Shown piece after piece: positions 23,675 through 36,441 of a stretch of 64,000 bases of DNA. This stretch comes from Tubulanus polymorphus (Eukaryota > Nemertea > Palaeonemertea > Tubulaniformes > Tubulanidae), in assembly GCF_964204645.1 (NCBI RefSeq), contig NC_134032.1, positions 6,815,175-6,879,174 on the forward strand, in the 5' to 3' direction. Positions within the stretch are counted from its first letter, which is position 1. Each line of letters starts with the position of its first letter. The notes under the pieces are model-generated. The model was not told the DNA's origin, searched no databases, and saw only the letters and a program-made list of their open reading frames with translations. A program made the translations under genes and the position numbers.

Positions 23675-24125
23675 CCTTGTTACAGGGTGTTACATAGCAT
23701 TACACATGTTTCACTTTGAATTACAGGGGTTTCACAGGGCGTTACAGCCTGTTACACCCTACTTACAGGGTGTTACATAGCATTACACATATTTCACTTT
23801 GACTTACATGGGTTTCACATGGCGTTTCATATAGCGTTACAGGGTGTTACAGCCCGTTACACCCTTGTTACAGGGTGTTACATAGCGTTACACATATTTC
23901 ACTTTGACTTACAGGGGTTGCACATGGCGTTTCATATAGTGTTACAGGGTGTTACAGCCCGTTACACATATTTCACTTTGAGTTACAGGGGTTTCACATG
24001 GCGTTACAGGCGTTACAGCCTGTTACACCCTTGTTACAGGCTGTTACATAGCGTTACACATATTTCACTTTTAGTTACAGGGGTTTCACATAGGGTTACA
24101 GCCTGTTACACCTGGTTACTGCATT
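23675..24125. repeat. Minisatellite, unit about 108 bp, right part
   Basis: Roughly four degenerate units with the same phrases as 21190-21415. Their arrangement on both sides of the LINE shows that the LINE inserted into one array. Confidence 0.8.
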
Positions 24126-26080
24126 AGCATATTTGCATTCTTTGATAGTTTTGCAAAGTAGATTATATGAAGTTACAACGCGGAAATATCCTTTTGGCTT
24201 TCCAAAAATGAAGTACAACCTTATGTTACATGCAACTTGTGACTTGATGAGAAGTTAAGCATTTCTCTGTCCCATTTTAAGCCTTATATAGCAAACCGTA
24301 ACGAGACGCCCGAAAAACTTGTTCAATGTTCACTAATAGGTATAAGTGCAGATCCGCACCTCTCGTAGATGGTTCAATCAATTACAATAACTATCGCTCT
24401 TCTAGAGGAAGGGCATATCTATCAGTATCAGCCGGTGCTGCCATCTGCATAAAATCCAAGATGGCAACAGCCAGGAAAAAACAATTTGGCTGGATGAGAC
24501 TTAGTCAGAAAATAAGTTTATAGTGCCGGCCATGATTTAGATGAAAATGAAATCAGTGACAATTTTTTTAGACCCTCTTGATACAGTTGTCATGGCAACA
24601 GACACCAATAACAATAATGAAGAACCAGAAAATGTCCATCCTCAAGGTCACATATATCCAAATAATTTTTCTTATTTGTAAGCCTAATGGTTATCAACAC
24701 CATGGTATACAATGTATCAGTGTCAAATACAAAGGTAACAATTTTCTGAGGTCTGAAATTATACCCCAATAAAACCCCTTACATTTGGCCTTCCGACATA
24801 TCTGTGGAGAAGTTGGTAAATGAATGGAAAATAAATTTTTTAGTTGTTCTATTGCTTTGAAATTTTTACTTAATAAAGTAAGGATATATGGCATACAATT
24901 TCAGTTGGAATTGAATAGATCAGTGCATTTTGCTGGGAGACAGAGCAGTTTATCTGAAACTTTTTCGTGAATTTTTTTCATGGCGGCCATCTTGGAGTAT
25001 GTGACCTTGACCTCAAGTTCGCTTATATCCAAATTATTTATGTCTAAATTGTTGGCCCAAAAGTTATCCACAACATGCTAAATTTTCTGTCAGATACCTT
25101 GGTAACTATTCTATGAAGTTTCAAATATACCCCTATAAACCCCTAAATTCCCTTCGGTACAGCAGCGGAGACACTATATGGTATTGAAAGGGTTAAAGGC
25201 CTCACTTTCATCAGGTCGATTAAAATACTTAGGTTTCAATATCATTTTCGACAACAGGGTGATGAATATCTTCATCTAGGAATTGATAAGAAATTTCACT
25301 CAATTTTGAAATTTTTTGCTTAAGATTTTTCACAGGTTTCAAATTGACAAAAACGAGTGAAATATGGCAAGTCAATTAATTTGAAGATAAATTGATAAAT
25401 GTTGTTTTATACTGGAGTTTTGTTTTTTATTTGTATTTTGAATATTCGCTATAAAATCTGAAGCTTTTTCGTGAATAAGTACTTCAGGCTATGCATCAAA
25501 TTAGTGACCATATTACTCCCATTTTGTCTTCAAAAATTTGTGCTGACAAAACGCCACGGTAGATCATCAAATGCCATGGTAGTAATCAGCAGAACTTAGC
25601 CCTCCACTCCTTTAAACACAAACTGTGTTCCCCGACCGGAAGATCTCTTTCGCAGTAGCCTCCAAATATGGCAGTGATGGGTAAAATACAACCACTGTCT
25701 TACTTCAACCTGTCACCCCTATTAACATAGTTAAGATAGAAATACCAAACTTTTTCTAAAACTTGAACTAGAACTTCGACCATTGGTTAATACCATTGGA
25801 GTGAAAGCCAATCAGATGTGCTGTCTTATACAGGGTGTGCCACTGGCCTAAGTAGGGGGTATAGGTTATGCTTTGTCCTACGTAAAATTACGTACAATAC
25901 GTAAATTTACGTAGATACGTAAATCTACGTATTTTAATCGACCTGTTCATTCTGTACCGGAAGTGTGATATCAGTTTTCACGACCTGTCAATTACAATCC
26001 ACTGAAAATCTGTCGCTTCAAATTTTCAGTAAGCATTTTCTCGAAGATTATACACTCACTCACCTTTTCCAAGATATGCT
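24126..26080. other. Non-coding stretch
   Basis: No supported gene. Contains a cluster of ACGTA words at 25880-25940 (about eight in 60 bp, mostly in palindromic pairs). The phrase GGCGGCCATCTTGGAGTATG near 24983 resembles a widespread invertebrate repeat. Confidence 0.35.
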
Positions 26081-26785
26081 AATAACAACATGTGTAAAGA
26101 TTATTTTCAAATAGCGTCCGTGGTTCCATCAAACACACCTCACGTGATATAGTCCAGCACCAAACACAAATGTAACGTCAGTCGATTTCTATCGTTGTGG
26201 AAGATTACGGGTCCGAGGCCCGGAGATGTAGCGGTGAGTGAGAGAGACGGATACAATCAACCCGAACTCTGAGAATTCTAGACTACAACTGATAATTATT
26301 TCGCACTGTATACAGTCTGGCGTGTTGCTGAGTCGCACATGTGGTCCAAATTACCTTGTAAAACGTCGTGAGAACGAGAATAGTGAGAAATTATCGACAA
26401 TAGTCGTGTTATCTTGGTTTAATCGTGTACTGTGAGGTTGTTGCCGCTACGTGGCAGCACAATACTGGGTACGGCTATATCGGAACCAATTTCATTTACA
26501 GGCGTAGCTTTAAATGACAAATTTAAGGTAAATGTCAATAGTTAAAATAACCACAAAAAGAAAACGTCACGAAAAAAGTAGAATTAATCCTGGATTCGAC
26601 CCTAAACATCAAAACGTAATGGCTCCGCGGAGGATCAATAACCCCACATTACACGATTAAACCAAGATGACGCAACGATTGAAATCGACTGATGCTTCAT
26701 TAAGTTTTGTGCTGGTTTATATGTGAGGTCTGTTTGACGGAACCAATTGCTATTTGAAAATAATCTTTACACTTTGTTGTACGTT
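26081..26785. mobile_element. Foldback/TIR element with about 115-bp inverted arms
   Basis: The left arm 26081-26200 and right arm 26670-26785 are inverted copies. Shared blocks in order are GTGTAAAGATTATTTTC, AAATAGC, GGTTCC, TCAAACA, ACCTCAC, CCAGCAC, TCAGTCGATTTC and ATCGTTG. A second inverted pair lies inside (26404-26432 against 26641-26668, CTTGGTTTAATCGTGTA). No gene within. Target duplication not resolved. Confidence 0.7.
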
Positions 26786-26809
26786 ATGTAATCGATTACC
26801 TAATCTCAG

Positions 26810-26972
26810 TGAATATAATAAGGCAAAGTGTTCACTGTGGCGCTCGGAATCAGTACCCTAGGCATGATATAATATGCCAAGTGAACACTGAGGCGCTAGC
26901 AGACAGTACTCTTAGGAATGATTTAATATGGCAAGTGAACATTGTGGAGCTAGCAGTCAGTACCCGGTACTT
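26810..26972. repeat. Three tandem units of about 55 bp
   Basis: Units near 26813, 26869 and 26923 share AATATGxCAAGTGAACA, GxGGCGCTxGxAxxCAGTAC and TAGGxATGAT. Directly right of the foldback element. Confidence 0.7.
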
Positions 26973-27173
26973 TACTTTCCCACGCATTGAGTTAGATTTC
27001 CTGTCTGTGAATTTTAAGAAACATTTATTCATGATGCAGCTCTCTTCACCTTGGCGCAAGATAAGTGCTTGATTTTAAGTTATAAAGCTGAAATGCTGAA
27101 ATTTGTGGATGTCCCTGAAAATTGATGGCTGTCCCTAAAAAAATGGCCATCTCTGTCTTTCAAAACAATTTTC

Positions 27174-27188
27174 AGAGGTTGGCAGCCC
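27174..27188. repeat. Solitary TIR end (GGTTGGCAGCCCTG)
   Basis: The same right-end sequence as the 36442-37648 element, preceded by similar short repeats of GTCCCT(A/G)AAA. The left end of this copy was not found. Confidence 0.5.
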
Positions 27189-27660
27189 TGAACTCATTCT
27201 TATTCAGTCCTTTATCTTCATTAAATTTAATTATTGCGCTTCCAATCGCTGCCCCAGTTATCCGAATGAGCGCAATAATCTCCACAAATTCATCTGGATT
27301 TTTAACATTTTTGTCATCAAATCGGATACACAATCACAATGATTTCATTATTTGCAATCCCGCTTCCTTTATTTCTGCAATTATATCGCCTTAAATAATA
27401 TCATGGCCAATCACAGTAATCATTTTATTTTGCAAATCCGCACGGAGGTACGTAGCATTTTTCGTCAAGGGAGCTGACATAAGCTTTGAAAGGATTGCAT
27501 CTTTCGCAAATTCTCTAAGCAGCGAGAGACAATTGCCTCGGTTTTCGTTGACGTCAAAATTGACTAAATTTTCTTGATGCCCACGTAAGGCTATAACCTT
27601 GCTTGCCACAGAAATGAATGGCCTGAGCAATCCGCATAAGAACCTGATGATAAACTTGCT
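27189..27660 (-). pseudogene. hAT-like transposase fragment (DUF4371 type)
   Basis: On minus: ALRGHQENLVNFDVNENRGN, then LLREFAKDAILSKLMSAPLTK, ATYLRADLQNKMITVIGHDII, a stop, and in the same frame LQIMKSL...FVEIIALIRITGAAIG. This follows the usual order of the DUF4371 region of hAT transposases (FRGH.E, NRGNF, YLS...QNE, ITG). Catalytic residues beyond this are absent. The fragment ends at 27188, where the terminus GGTTGGCAGCCCTG of a different element begins. Confidence 0.6.
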
Positions 27661-27699
27661 ATTTTCATTCTGTATTGGTACGCAGGCGCATGTAACCAC

Positions 27700-27978
27700 A
27701 ATGAATTTCTGTGACATGTTCTATGATTATGGTGAGGTTTCAAGGTCATTGGTTTTTGTATGTGGTCACCAGGGCGAGCTGGATAGCTCAGTATTTTCGC
27801 ATTTATTGGTCTTAGGCATATTTTGTAGGCGCCTAACTACAATGAATAGCAAAATTGTAGGTAAAAGTTAAAATCTTTCTTAATAAATTCACCAGGGGGT
27901 GTTGAATATTGAAATTATCTGTTCGTTGAGCATTTCAAACCACTTCCCAAGTGGGATGGTGTCCATGGACCCCTAGTT
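27700..27978. mobile_element. Pearl-like fragment (right end only)
   Basis: Contains degraded core units (GACATGTTCTATGATTATGG, GGTCACCAGGG) and the terminal hairpin with GGACCCCTAGTT at 27967-27978. The left end and microsatellite are missing. Confidence 0.7.
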
Positions 27979-29554
27979 TGAAGTAGCCAGTGATCATAAT
28001 ACATGATCGACGTTAGCACGCATTCATCCTCGAAGGAGAGGAATATTTTTCGAAAAGGCTCTCGTCTGCCACAAGCTGGTTTTTGATGCTCCATTAAATC
28101 CAATCATAGATCTTTCAATCTCGTAAATTCTCCTTGTGCTGTTTCACTGGGTATTTGCATGCAGTTGACGATGTTGAACTCGGTAACTACCTCTCCTGGA
28201 GTGAGTCGTATTTTCGTAGCCAGGCGTGACGGCAATATGTCTACATCCAAATCCTGGGCATCGGCGACATAGTCCATTCCTCCTGATAAAAACCTTTTGC
28301 ATAATGAAATAATTCATTAACCGGAATGGAGTGAAGTGATTGCTTGAATGACTGCTGCACGTTTTTTTGTTTTTTTGTTTTTTAGAACGGCTTCATTATT
28401 TTAGATTTTCAGCATATCGTCTATTTGTCCAATCAAAAACCTTGTCCTAAGATTTTCTTCAAACTTGGTACAATAACGTGGTGGGGCAGTTTGTTTCTTG
28501 CAACACCATTGCCAATCGCTGTAATTGTCCTTTGACTTTGCTAGTGACCGCCAATAGGTATGGGTTTTTGTAATGATTTGCTTCCAAGAATGCGTCCATG
28601 TCAAACTGTCGAATTTTGGGGCTTACGTCATCCCTGAAATTCTTCGGCATGAGTGGTGAATACCGTAGTAGGTTGAAACGTGGAAGGCAATACTGTAGTT
28701 AAGAAAGATAATTGAACATACATAAAGCGACTATGTAAATTAATGGAGGGTTCTGGTCCATATTTTCCCCAGACATTTAGTTAATGGTTTGCCGTTTATA
28801 TTATCCGACCATTGCGAACACTGTGAGTTGATTGCTGCTATTGAATCTGGATTCCTGGCGGTATTCTTGCTGAGAGGTCTTAGCACGACAGCCCTCCATG
28901 CTATGGCACTTAAGTAACCATGCGAAGATACCCCATTCTTAAAAAATTCTGCTAATGTTTAGAACAAACAGGGGTTAATTTACCTTTCAGCTATTGGGTT
29001 TTTTCTTTGACATTCCCTTTCATTTTAGGTCAGGTCTCTATGTCAGGTTTACATGCTCTATTTTATTCTCGATTCATCAATTATTTTAGAAAAAGCGATA
29101 TCGCAAAGTGGCATCGCCACACCTGGCCTGACTTCGGATCTCGCTTCTGTAGTCAGTTAAAAAATTTGTCTTGATGTATTGCATAATGATGCAGGAGTTA
29201 AATTCCATGATGACGATTTAAATGTTACCTATTCAAACAAAACTAATGTATATCAATTATTATCTCACAGTCGGGAGTTCTATTGTGAGGAAACAGGTCA
29301 CTTCGCAATAGATATCGTCACAACGTCCATTCACAAAACAAGTCAAAGCCGTGCAATAACATCAACCGATTTGCACACTTTACAGCAGTCAAGAGATATA
29401 AACATAATAACGAAATACGCGTTTGTTGAATGAAAAACTTAATGAGTGAAAAAATATATTTCTCTCTGAAAACAAAATAATTTTTTAGTACAAATAATTA
29501 GTTTAAGGCATTCTCAGCACTAAATTTATAATTTCTCATAAAACACGATTTCTT
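27979..29554. other. Non-coding or unrecognised stretch
   Basis: A minus-strand open segment at 28650-28459 (MPKNFRDDVSPKIRQFDMDA...) is coding-like in composition but I cannot identify it; neighbouring frames suggest a decayed transposon gene. The rest shows nothing I can support. Confidence 0.3.
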
Positions 29555-30979
29555 TTAAATATCATCCATAAAATCTGTTAGGATATCGAAATTCGGGATA
29601 TTTCCATCGCAGAACTTCAGCAAATCTGCATCCGATATTTCACAGTAACGCTCGTCGAACAGGCCGAACTGAGATGAAGACTTATTTAGTAGTTTTTCAG
29701 CCTGTTGTACTGATTTCACGAGGGAACTGTCGTCTATTCCGTTGTCGTCGAAAAACTTTGTTAGTTTTTCTTGCGGATCTGGGGGGCCATACAATATGAA
29801 ATCGTTTTCAGCAAATTCATCTGCTGACAGGCAAAAATTGTTGTAATCCGGGATAGGTAGTAATGCTCTCTGCGGTGTCTGTATTTCATTGATGTCAGCA
29901 GGTGTGTCTAATAAGTGGCCGATTTCTGCGTGTTGTTCATTGCTTGTTCTCTTATATGCTCTAACAGCAGTTGACCGGTGTCCTGTTCGTTGCATAATTA
30001 ACTGCTCGTCGATTCCTTCTCGAAACAACTGGGTTGCAGTAGTAACCTTGCCACTATGACCGGTAAAGTGACCAGCAAAACCAGCTTCTTGCATCATATT
30101 TGGTATATAACTTGCCAACTTATTAATGCCAACGGCCTGTAGTGAGAAACGGATATCTCCTTCAAACAGCGATTCCAATGGCCTTCTATAAAACCTTCCG
30201 AAAGGTGGTATTTTTGACAAGTAGAAATAGAGAATCATGTACACGCTGTATAAATTGTCGCTGATGTCATACTGTTTGATATTTTTCATTTCAATGTGTC
30301 GTTGAGATAATCCGCCACTTGTATTTTTTGAGTTCTTGCCCTGGAATCTGATAAATCTGCCGCCGTCGTCTTCACCGAAACTAAACTGCTCTACGTCCAG
30401 GTTTAAGTGCTCATCTCGTGATCTTAAGCCGAAGACTTTGCAAGCATAAAAATACACAGTTCTACTAAGGGCCAATGAACTGCTGATCCCCAATAATCCT
30501 TTTTCCCACAGAACACGTTCTTGTTCTTGGGTGATAGGTTCTGCTTGGCGTTTATTAGGAGTTATCGCGGCCGTTAAACTCTTCATCTCAGCGTCAAGAA
30601 CTTGGCGAAATCGAAAGAAGTCATTGTTACTACTGTCAATGAAATTGAACTCGGCCTATCCACATTCAAATCTTACGTAACGTTGGATGCCAGCCACAAT
30701 CGAATACAACGTTTTTGGGGGATATTTATCTCCATCCTGTTTCCGTATCTCTAGTACAAAATAGCAGAGCAGCTCATTAAATTTTCCAGCAGTTATGTAT
30801 TTTAGTTGCTGGATTCCTGGTATTATTGGCTGTCCCATCTGCCTCGCATTGTTTCTTTCATTGCTCCAGTCAGTCCATATCTTTTTTGCCCAGTTTGTTG
30901 TCCGCTGGGTGTTTCTGGGCACACCAGTATTTATTTTTGCAGATATGTCCTTCTCAGAGACACATCCAAATCGCGACAT
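29555..30979 (-). pseudogene. Crypton-type tyrosine recombinase (DUF3504-like) with one in-frame stop
   Basis: The ATG at 30979 is preceded in frame by a TGA. The frame runs 475 codons to 29555 with a single TAG at 30658-30656 after YVRFECG. Downstream, in the same frame, it continues AEFNFIDSSNNDFFRFRQ. The N-terminal part has NTQRTTNWAKKIWTDW and the PPKTLYSIVAGIQRYVRF helix. The catalytic part has GLRSRDEHLNL (first Arg), TGHSGKVTTATQLF (the H-x-x-R box, here H-S-G-K), RTGHRSTAVRAYKR (the His and the nucleophile Tyr). Lys in place of the second Arg is unusual and may impair strand cleavage. The C-terminal 120 residues are acidic and not conserved in families I know. Members of this family are also domesticated in animals. 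Confidence 0.75.
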
Positions 30980-31098
30980 TGCTCAAACGCTGTGCTATTG
31001 TCAAATGGGGTGCAATCGATTTGTAAAGGCTGTAAAGTGTAGTGATATCAATGAAAATGCATGGGTCAAAACGCTTTTCAAAGGGTGTGAGATAAATA

Positions 31099-31158
31099 GG
31101 TTATTGCACGTTGGAAATCTCGGCGCTAACGCGCCTCGATTTCCACCGTGCAATAACC
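31099..31158. mobile_element. 60-bp foldback MITE-like palindrome with TA flanks
   Basis: The left arm GGTTATTGCACG...GGAAATC and right arm GATTTCC...CGTGCAATAACC pair with about three mismatches over 28 bp, with a small GC-rich loop. TA stands directly on each side (31097-31098, 31159-31160), as expected for a mariner-type target. Confidence 0.6.
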
Positions 31159-31160
31159 TA

Positions 31161-32600
31161 CACTTATACAATACATTTCCTATTATCCGCTAAATAGTCC
31201 TCTGTTATTCGTCTCCACCATATTTATCTTATAAACCACCTGATATCACAAGTAATTTTTCCTCAGTCCTTGTTAAGATTCTGACAATTCACAATAGACA
31301 AGTCTAAAGCTGCATATGAAATGCTATATTAAATTATTATTTTTCATTAAAAATATATACTTTCTTTTTATAACACAAATTGAATAAATACTGAGTTCAT
31401 TCTACTGTAAAACTAAAACTGATCCTTTTCTTTATCGAATCTAACTACCCGACTAAGTGTCTCCTAAAAAAACGTAACTATTACTTGCGCCATACATAAT
31501 TCAAATCTCATCGTTAAATCACGCGACAGATTTGATGAATAAATTAATAAAGTTCAGTAAAATCCAAGCTGTCAATCACAATTATCGTTAAAAAATGACA
31601 AAAAGGAGACGGCTGGTCTGACTGACTTATTAATTATTTGATAATAGTGAACCAACTACATGAATGTCGGCCAGCCCGGTCAAAGAGCGGAGCTGACCGA
31701 CGAATCAACTAATGATTACCGAGTCTGGATGTCCACTCCCAACTTGAGATGATGTGAGTCAACACGACCGATAAAACAGTTAATATCGTTTAATAATGAT
31801 AATCAGTTGACCCCAGCATTCCAGCCTGACAACGGGCAGCTCGGCCTGGTAACCCACCCGCTAGCCCAACAACTGACATGACAACCGACACACACCAGCA
31901 GATAGCGCTGCCACTCGCGTGCCACGGACACTACCAGCATGGCTGAAAAACGGATACTTAGCCGGTAAAAAATACAAATTTTAAGTAAGTGATCCCACCC
32001 CCCATCTATACAACATATCAATACACAATATCTATATACAATAAACATCTTAAATTCAACAACAGTAAATAGATTTACATCTAACAAGCCTAGCCCACCC
32101 CTCTAAATATTATTCAATTCAATTCAATACCTTCCAATGATTATAATTGCACAGACGCTACACTTTTTATGTCGCGGCTAAAATAGACAAATTTAGCAAC
32201 AAGCGTGTGAAGTTGCAGACAATTGCAAAATAAATGGAGCCATATCAGATGCAGAATGAGTTTGGTTTGCCTCGACGATGTGATTGTGGTGCCACAGACA
32301 AGCTATTAGCATATGCATTACGTAACACCACATCAACAATCATCGGGCTCATATATGAATATGCTTAAATCCAATGGTCCTCCACAGCCACATATTTCAT
32401 AAATCCTTTAGTATTTCTGTTTTAATATGCATGACAATCAGTATGACGTAGATTTTTTTTGTCTACACAAATCAGTATTCTTCGTTTGCAATATACATGG
32501 CATGACAATCAGTATACACATGTATCATAGATTTTTTTAATATTCATAAATCAGTATTTCTCAGTTTGTTTGCAATATATATATATATAACAATAGGTTA
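31161..32600. other. Non-coding stretch
   Basis: No supported gene. Two tandem copies of about 83 bp (CATGACAATCAGTAT, then AGATTTTTTT, then CAAATCAGTATT) lie at about 32427-32575, followed by a short TA tract right before pearl-like copy B. Confidence 0.4.
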
Positions 32601-33786
32601 CTTTTTAGCCCACTTGGGACTTTAGTCCCGGCGGGCTATTGCGTTCACTTTTCGTCCGTCCGTCCGTCCGTTCGTCCGTCCGTAGACGGAATCCAGTTAT
32701 TTTGGGAAGTTTCTAAGACGCTTCTATGTAATGTCTTGATATTTGGGTTACACATGTATCTACCCTAGACACATCTTCAGCCCAAAAACTGGCCCTGTCA
32801 GAATCAAGATGGCCGACTGGCAGCCATTGTTGTTCGCCAAAATCAGCACTTTTTACACATTTTTGAACTTTTTGAGGGAAATTTTGAAGACGCTTTGATT
32901 AATTAGCTTGATCTTTCGGATATATGTAAATCCCCAAAGGGCCCATCAACATAACAAAAATTGGGTCGGTCGGACTCAAGATGGCCGTCCTATGACCTTT
33001 TTAGTGCCCAAAAATGTAAATTTTTGCCCGAATTCTGAGTCCTGTAGCTTCAATTATGACGCAATTGGCGGCCATCTTGGTGTCACCAGTACTCATTCGT
33101 AAATGGGAAAAAGTTTTTCCACATTATATTGATACCTAAGCGTATTTTGCTACCACACTCAATTAGAAAGTTGTAGCTCATAACTTGTTCTATCATTGTG
33201 GTGTGTTTCAAGGTAATTAGATTTCGTATATGGCCACCAGGGGGCGTTGAATAATACAATATCTTAGCATTTCTTTATTATATTCGTACCTATGCATATT
33301 TTGTAACCACAATCAATTGGAAAGTTGTAGCTCATGACATCATCTATGATTGTTGTGAGTTTTAAGGACATTAGTTTTTCTATATGGTCACCAGGGGGCG
33401 TTGAATAGTAGAATAACTTAGTTTATCCTTATTATATTGGTACCTAGGCATATTTTGTTACCATGATTAATTGCAAAGTTGTAGTTCATGACATGTTCTA
33501 TGATTGTGGTAAGTTTTGAGGTCATTGGGTTTTGAATATGGTCACCAGGGGGCGTTGAATAGTAGAATAACTTAGTATTTCCATATCAAATTGGTAACGA
33601 GGCATATTTTGTTATCACAATCAATTACAAAATCGTAGCTGCTGACATGTTCTATGATTTTGGTGAGTTTCAAGGTCATTAGTTTTTGTATATGGTTGCC
33701 AGGGGGCGTTGAATATTGAAATTGTTAGATTGTTGAGCATTTGGAACCACTTCCCAAGTGGGCATGGTGTCCCTGAACCCCTAGTT
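32601..33786. mobile_element. Pearl/DINE-like non-autonomous helentron, copy B
   Basis: Complete copy of 1186 bp with both ends (CTTTTTAGCCCACTTGGGAC and CCCCTAGTT). The left palindrome reads GGGACTTTAGTCCC, with the GTCC microsatellite after it, and four core units follow. It shows the same order as copy A without the Kolobok insertion. Weak inverted similarity of the ends (GCCCACTTGGGA near both) agrees with helentron-type subterminal repeats. Confidence 0.8.
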
Positions 33787-35795
33787 ATCTATAGGTATAT
33801 TCAAAATTCAATTCAATAAAATGATTATAATATTGGGTTCCATTATATGCTATTCACCTTCATAAATTTGTCCTTCATACTTGTACAAATTGCGCCGCAT
33901 GTCTCAGGAATAATTTCACCAATTGTAGTTGCACCTAGTCTGAACCCATATGACAAAGATTTGTACGATTCGCCCGCAAAGATATTTTGTATTAAGAATT
34001 TTTTTATTTGTATTTGCCATTTGTAAGTATGTTGTATTTCATGTTTAAATGTGATATGAGTTGTGTGCTACATGAATATATATAAAGTGTGAAATTACTC
34101 AGTCAACATTTTTAGTCGGCCCAACGTCCAAATAAATTTGGCAAGATGGTCGGCCCTTAGTCGGTGTCGCAGTTGTCCCGCCGTTGGGCGTGCTCGTTGG
34201 GTAGTAGTCGGCCCGACTTCAGTTTTCGTCACTTTGCTGACATGATGCCAACGTTTTTCCGACTGCCTAATAGTATGTCCGTCAGTTCCCCGACCATTTG
34301 CCAACCTCACCCGACCCCTTTCTGACCAAACACCGTCCATATTTGTCGATTCCCTGACCGTTTGCCAACGTCATTCAGGAACTATAATTAGTTTGAGGAA
34401 CCTCTTCCATAAGACACCTGAGACAACTATAGAGAATTACATGTACAACTTCTTTTCCTTTAGTAGCAAAACAAAAATCGATACATAATTTTAAACAGTT
34501 TTCATATATTTTGAGAAAAAGTTATTTTCTATAAAAGTAATAAAATAGAAATTTACTGTAGCCATTTTTCAGATTGATAACTAGCCGATCATATGATATT
34601 TATATAATATCAAATCGTTTGAAAAGCATTACTTCGATTGATAACAACGATTTTGAACAATCTTTAAGACGACATTATTAACAAATAAACATAGCAAGAT
34701 CTGTACGATTAATGCCTGAAAAATATGCACACATCATCTAAGTGTTTTTAGGCCAGCCGTAGGCTGAGCCTATTACTATACAAATGGAGTGAATTTAAAT
34801 GACATGGTTTCCAGAGTAAAGGCTCTTTTACTGTGCAACTGAGCATATGTTCATACAAATCATTCATTAGAGCATTATCCATTCTCCAAACTCTACGTAG
34901 CTGAATTTTGAAAGAGGGCCTTGTTAAAATTTATATGAACTTTTTCACGAATATCTGATCGCAAAATTATTGGTTTTGAAAAGCCTTCAGAAAGCAAAGA
35001 CTCCTATATGATTGGCTTAGCTGCAGAAATCAGCAGGTGTTCTGGTGAACTCGCGGTATCGTCTACCGTTTTACATCCAGGTTTTATTTTCAGATCTAAA
35101 TTTGTATTTAGATCTGAAAATAAAAGGTTTGGCCTCTAAATCTTCAGCTTTCGGTCGAGATTTGCAGGAAAACAACTTTCTACAGTTTCTGGGGTTGAGG
35201 AACAGCCCGGGCCCCAGCAGCAATGTCTGTCTGATGCTTTTTTGGAAAGTTTCTTTATTAACACTTTCTTCAGCAATTGGCTAAAAAGCGAAAAAGTAAT
35301 AAATTAAACTGGGCTGATATCTTAAGGTCATTAATACAGCGACCGCGCTCAATCCGGTTTCACTTAGTTCACAAATTGTCGGACTGATATGTAAGTACTG
35401 CCCTGGTATCCCAGCACTTGCTGTTGCCGGCTACATTGTGAAATAAGTCCCGCCATATCTAAATACGCACCCACCTAAAATAGAGTCTGTACACGGCCTG
35501 CTCTGATGTAAGTCCTTTGCGAAAGTAAAATGAAAAATTGTATGAGAAGAAACATGAGTTAATTTTATCGATATTATTTTCGAATAGAAATGTGTACATA
35601 CAAATCTTAGAAGTTATCTAAACAAATTTTGCAGTAAAAATAAGTAGAAATTAAATATAAAAATCTCTGCTTGAGACTAAATTTTAAACTAATATGTATG
35701 AAACTTTAAAAACAACGATAAAATACCTGAACCATCATATAATAATACTGTTGAATAATTACTTAATAATCAAATGCAATGGAAGATGATTGTTC
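33787..35795. other. Non-coding stretch
   Basis: No supported gene. 34115-34380 is a CG-richer block with recurring GACCxTTTGCCAAC and GTCGGCCC phrases, probably a short interspersed repeat. 34751-34775 holds an imperfect hairpin (GGCCAGCC/GGCTGAGCC). Confidence 0.35.
35082..35125. repeat. Perfect 19-bp inverted repeat
   Basis: TTTTATTTTCAGATCTAAA at 35082-35100 and its exact complement at 35107-35125, with a 6-base loop. Possibly the core of a small foldback element. Confidence 0.7.
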
Positions 35796-36400
35796 TTAAT
35801 GCTGAGACAAATGGTTCATGGGTTCAATGGCCGAGTAATTGCTTAAAGTCAAAACACGTTTATTGTCATACCACGAACAAACAAACACTTTCCGATCAGT
35901 ACTGACGCGAGAATCCACAGCACCACGACCCATTCGTTTCATCTGTTTCTCCGAATTTATTGCACAGTCTCTAGACCGTTTTGGATTGAGTGTTGCAGTG
36001 GCGAAAATGCCATCTTTTCTCAAATGAAGCATCACTTCTGGTAATTAAAACAGGTTATCCATAAACACTTTGTGCCTATTCGATTCTAGGTGCCGTAGTA
36101 ATTGTAACAATACTTTCCGGATTCCCCTATGGCCTGGTCACACTGCACATCAGCAGCGAGCGAACCAGATAGGTGAAGGTTATATACGTAACCAGAAACA
36201 CCAGCCCGTGACCATAGTTTATAACCCCACTTAATGGGCTTCTTTGGCATATATACCTTGAGGTTGTCGGCCCTTGAAAGCGACCATCATTTCATCAACT
36301 GCTTGGTACATTTCCGGGTTTGAAATTGTCTTGAATCGTTTTGTTAGTCCGTCTACCAGAGGACGAACTTTTTGAGTTCTGTGATCAATGACATCAACTT
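35796..36400 (-). pseudogene. piggyBac transposase fragment
   Basis: Three frames in order on minus. 36400-36231 gives KVRPLVDGLTKRFKTISN and the catalytic AVDEMMVAFKGR. A shifted frame gives PIKWGYKLWSRAGVSGYVYN (about 36250-36145). 36035-35796 gives LRKDGIFATATLNPKR, MGRGAVDSR, VFVCSWYDNKRV. These are consecutive blocks of the piggyBac DDE domain. Both termini are missing and frames change twice. Confidence 0.8.
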
Positions 36401-36441
36401 TCACTGTTTTAACAGATGAATTTGACTCCTGATCCCTTGTA

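Noticed and set aside
30795-31193. Plus-strand open frames opposite the Crypton start
   Set aside because: They are antisense shadows of the recombinase and end in the foldback MITE.
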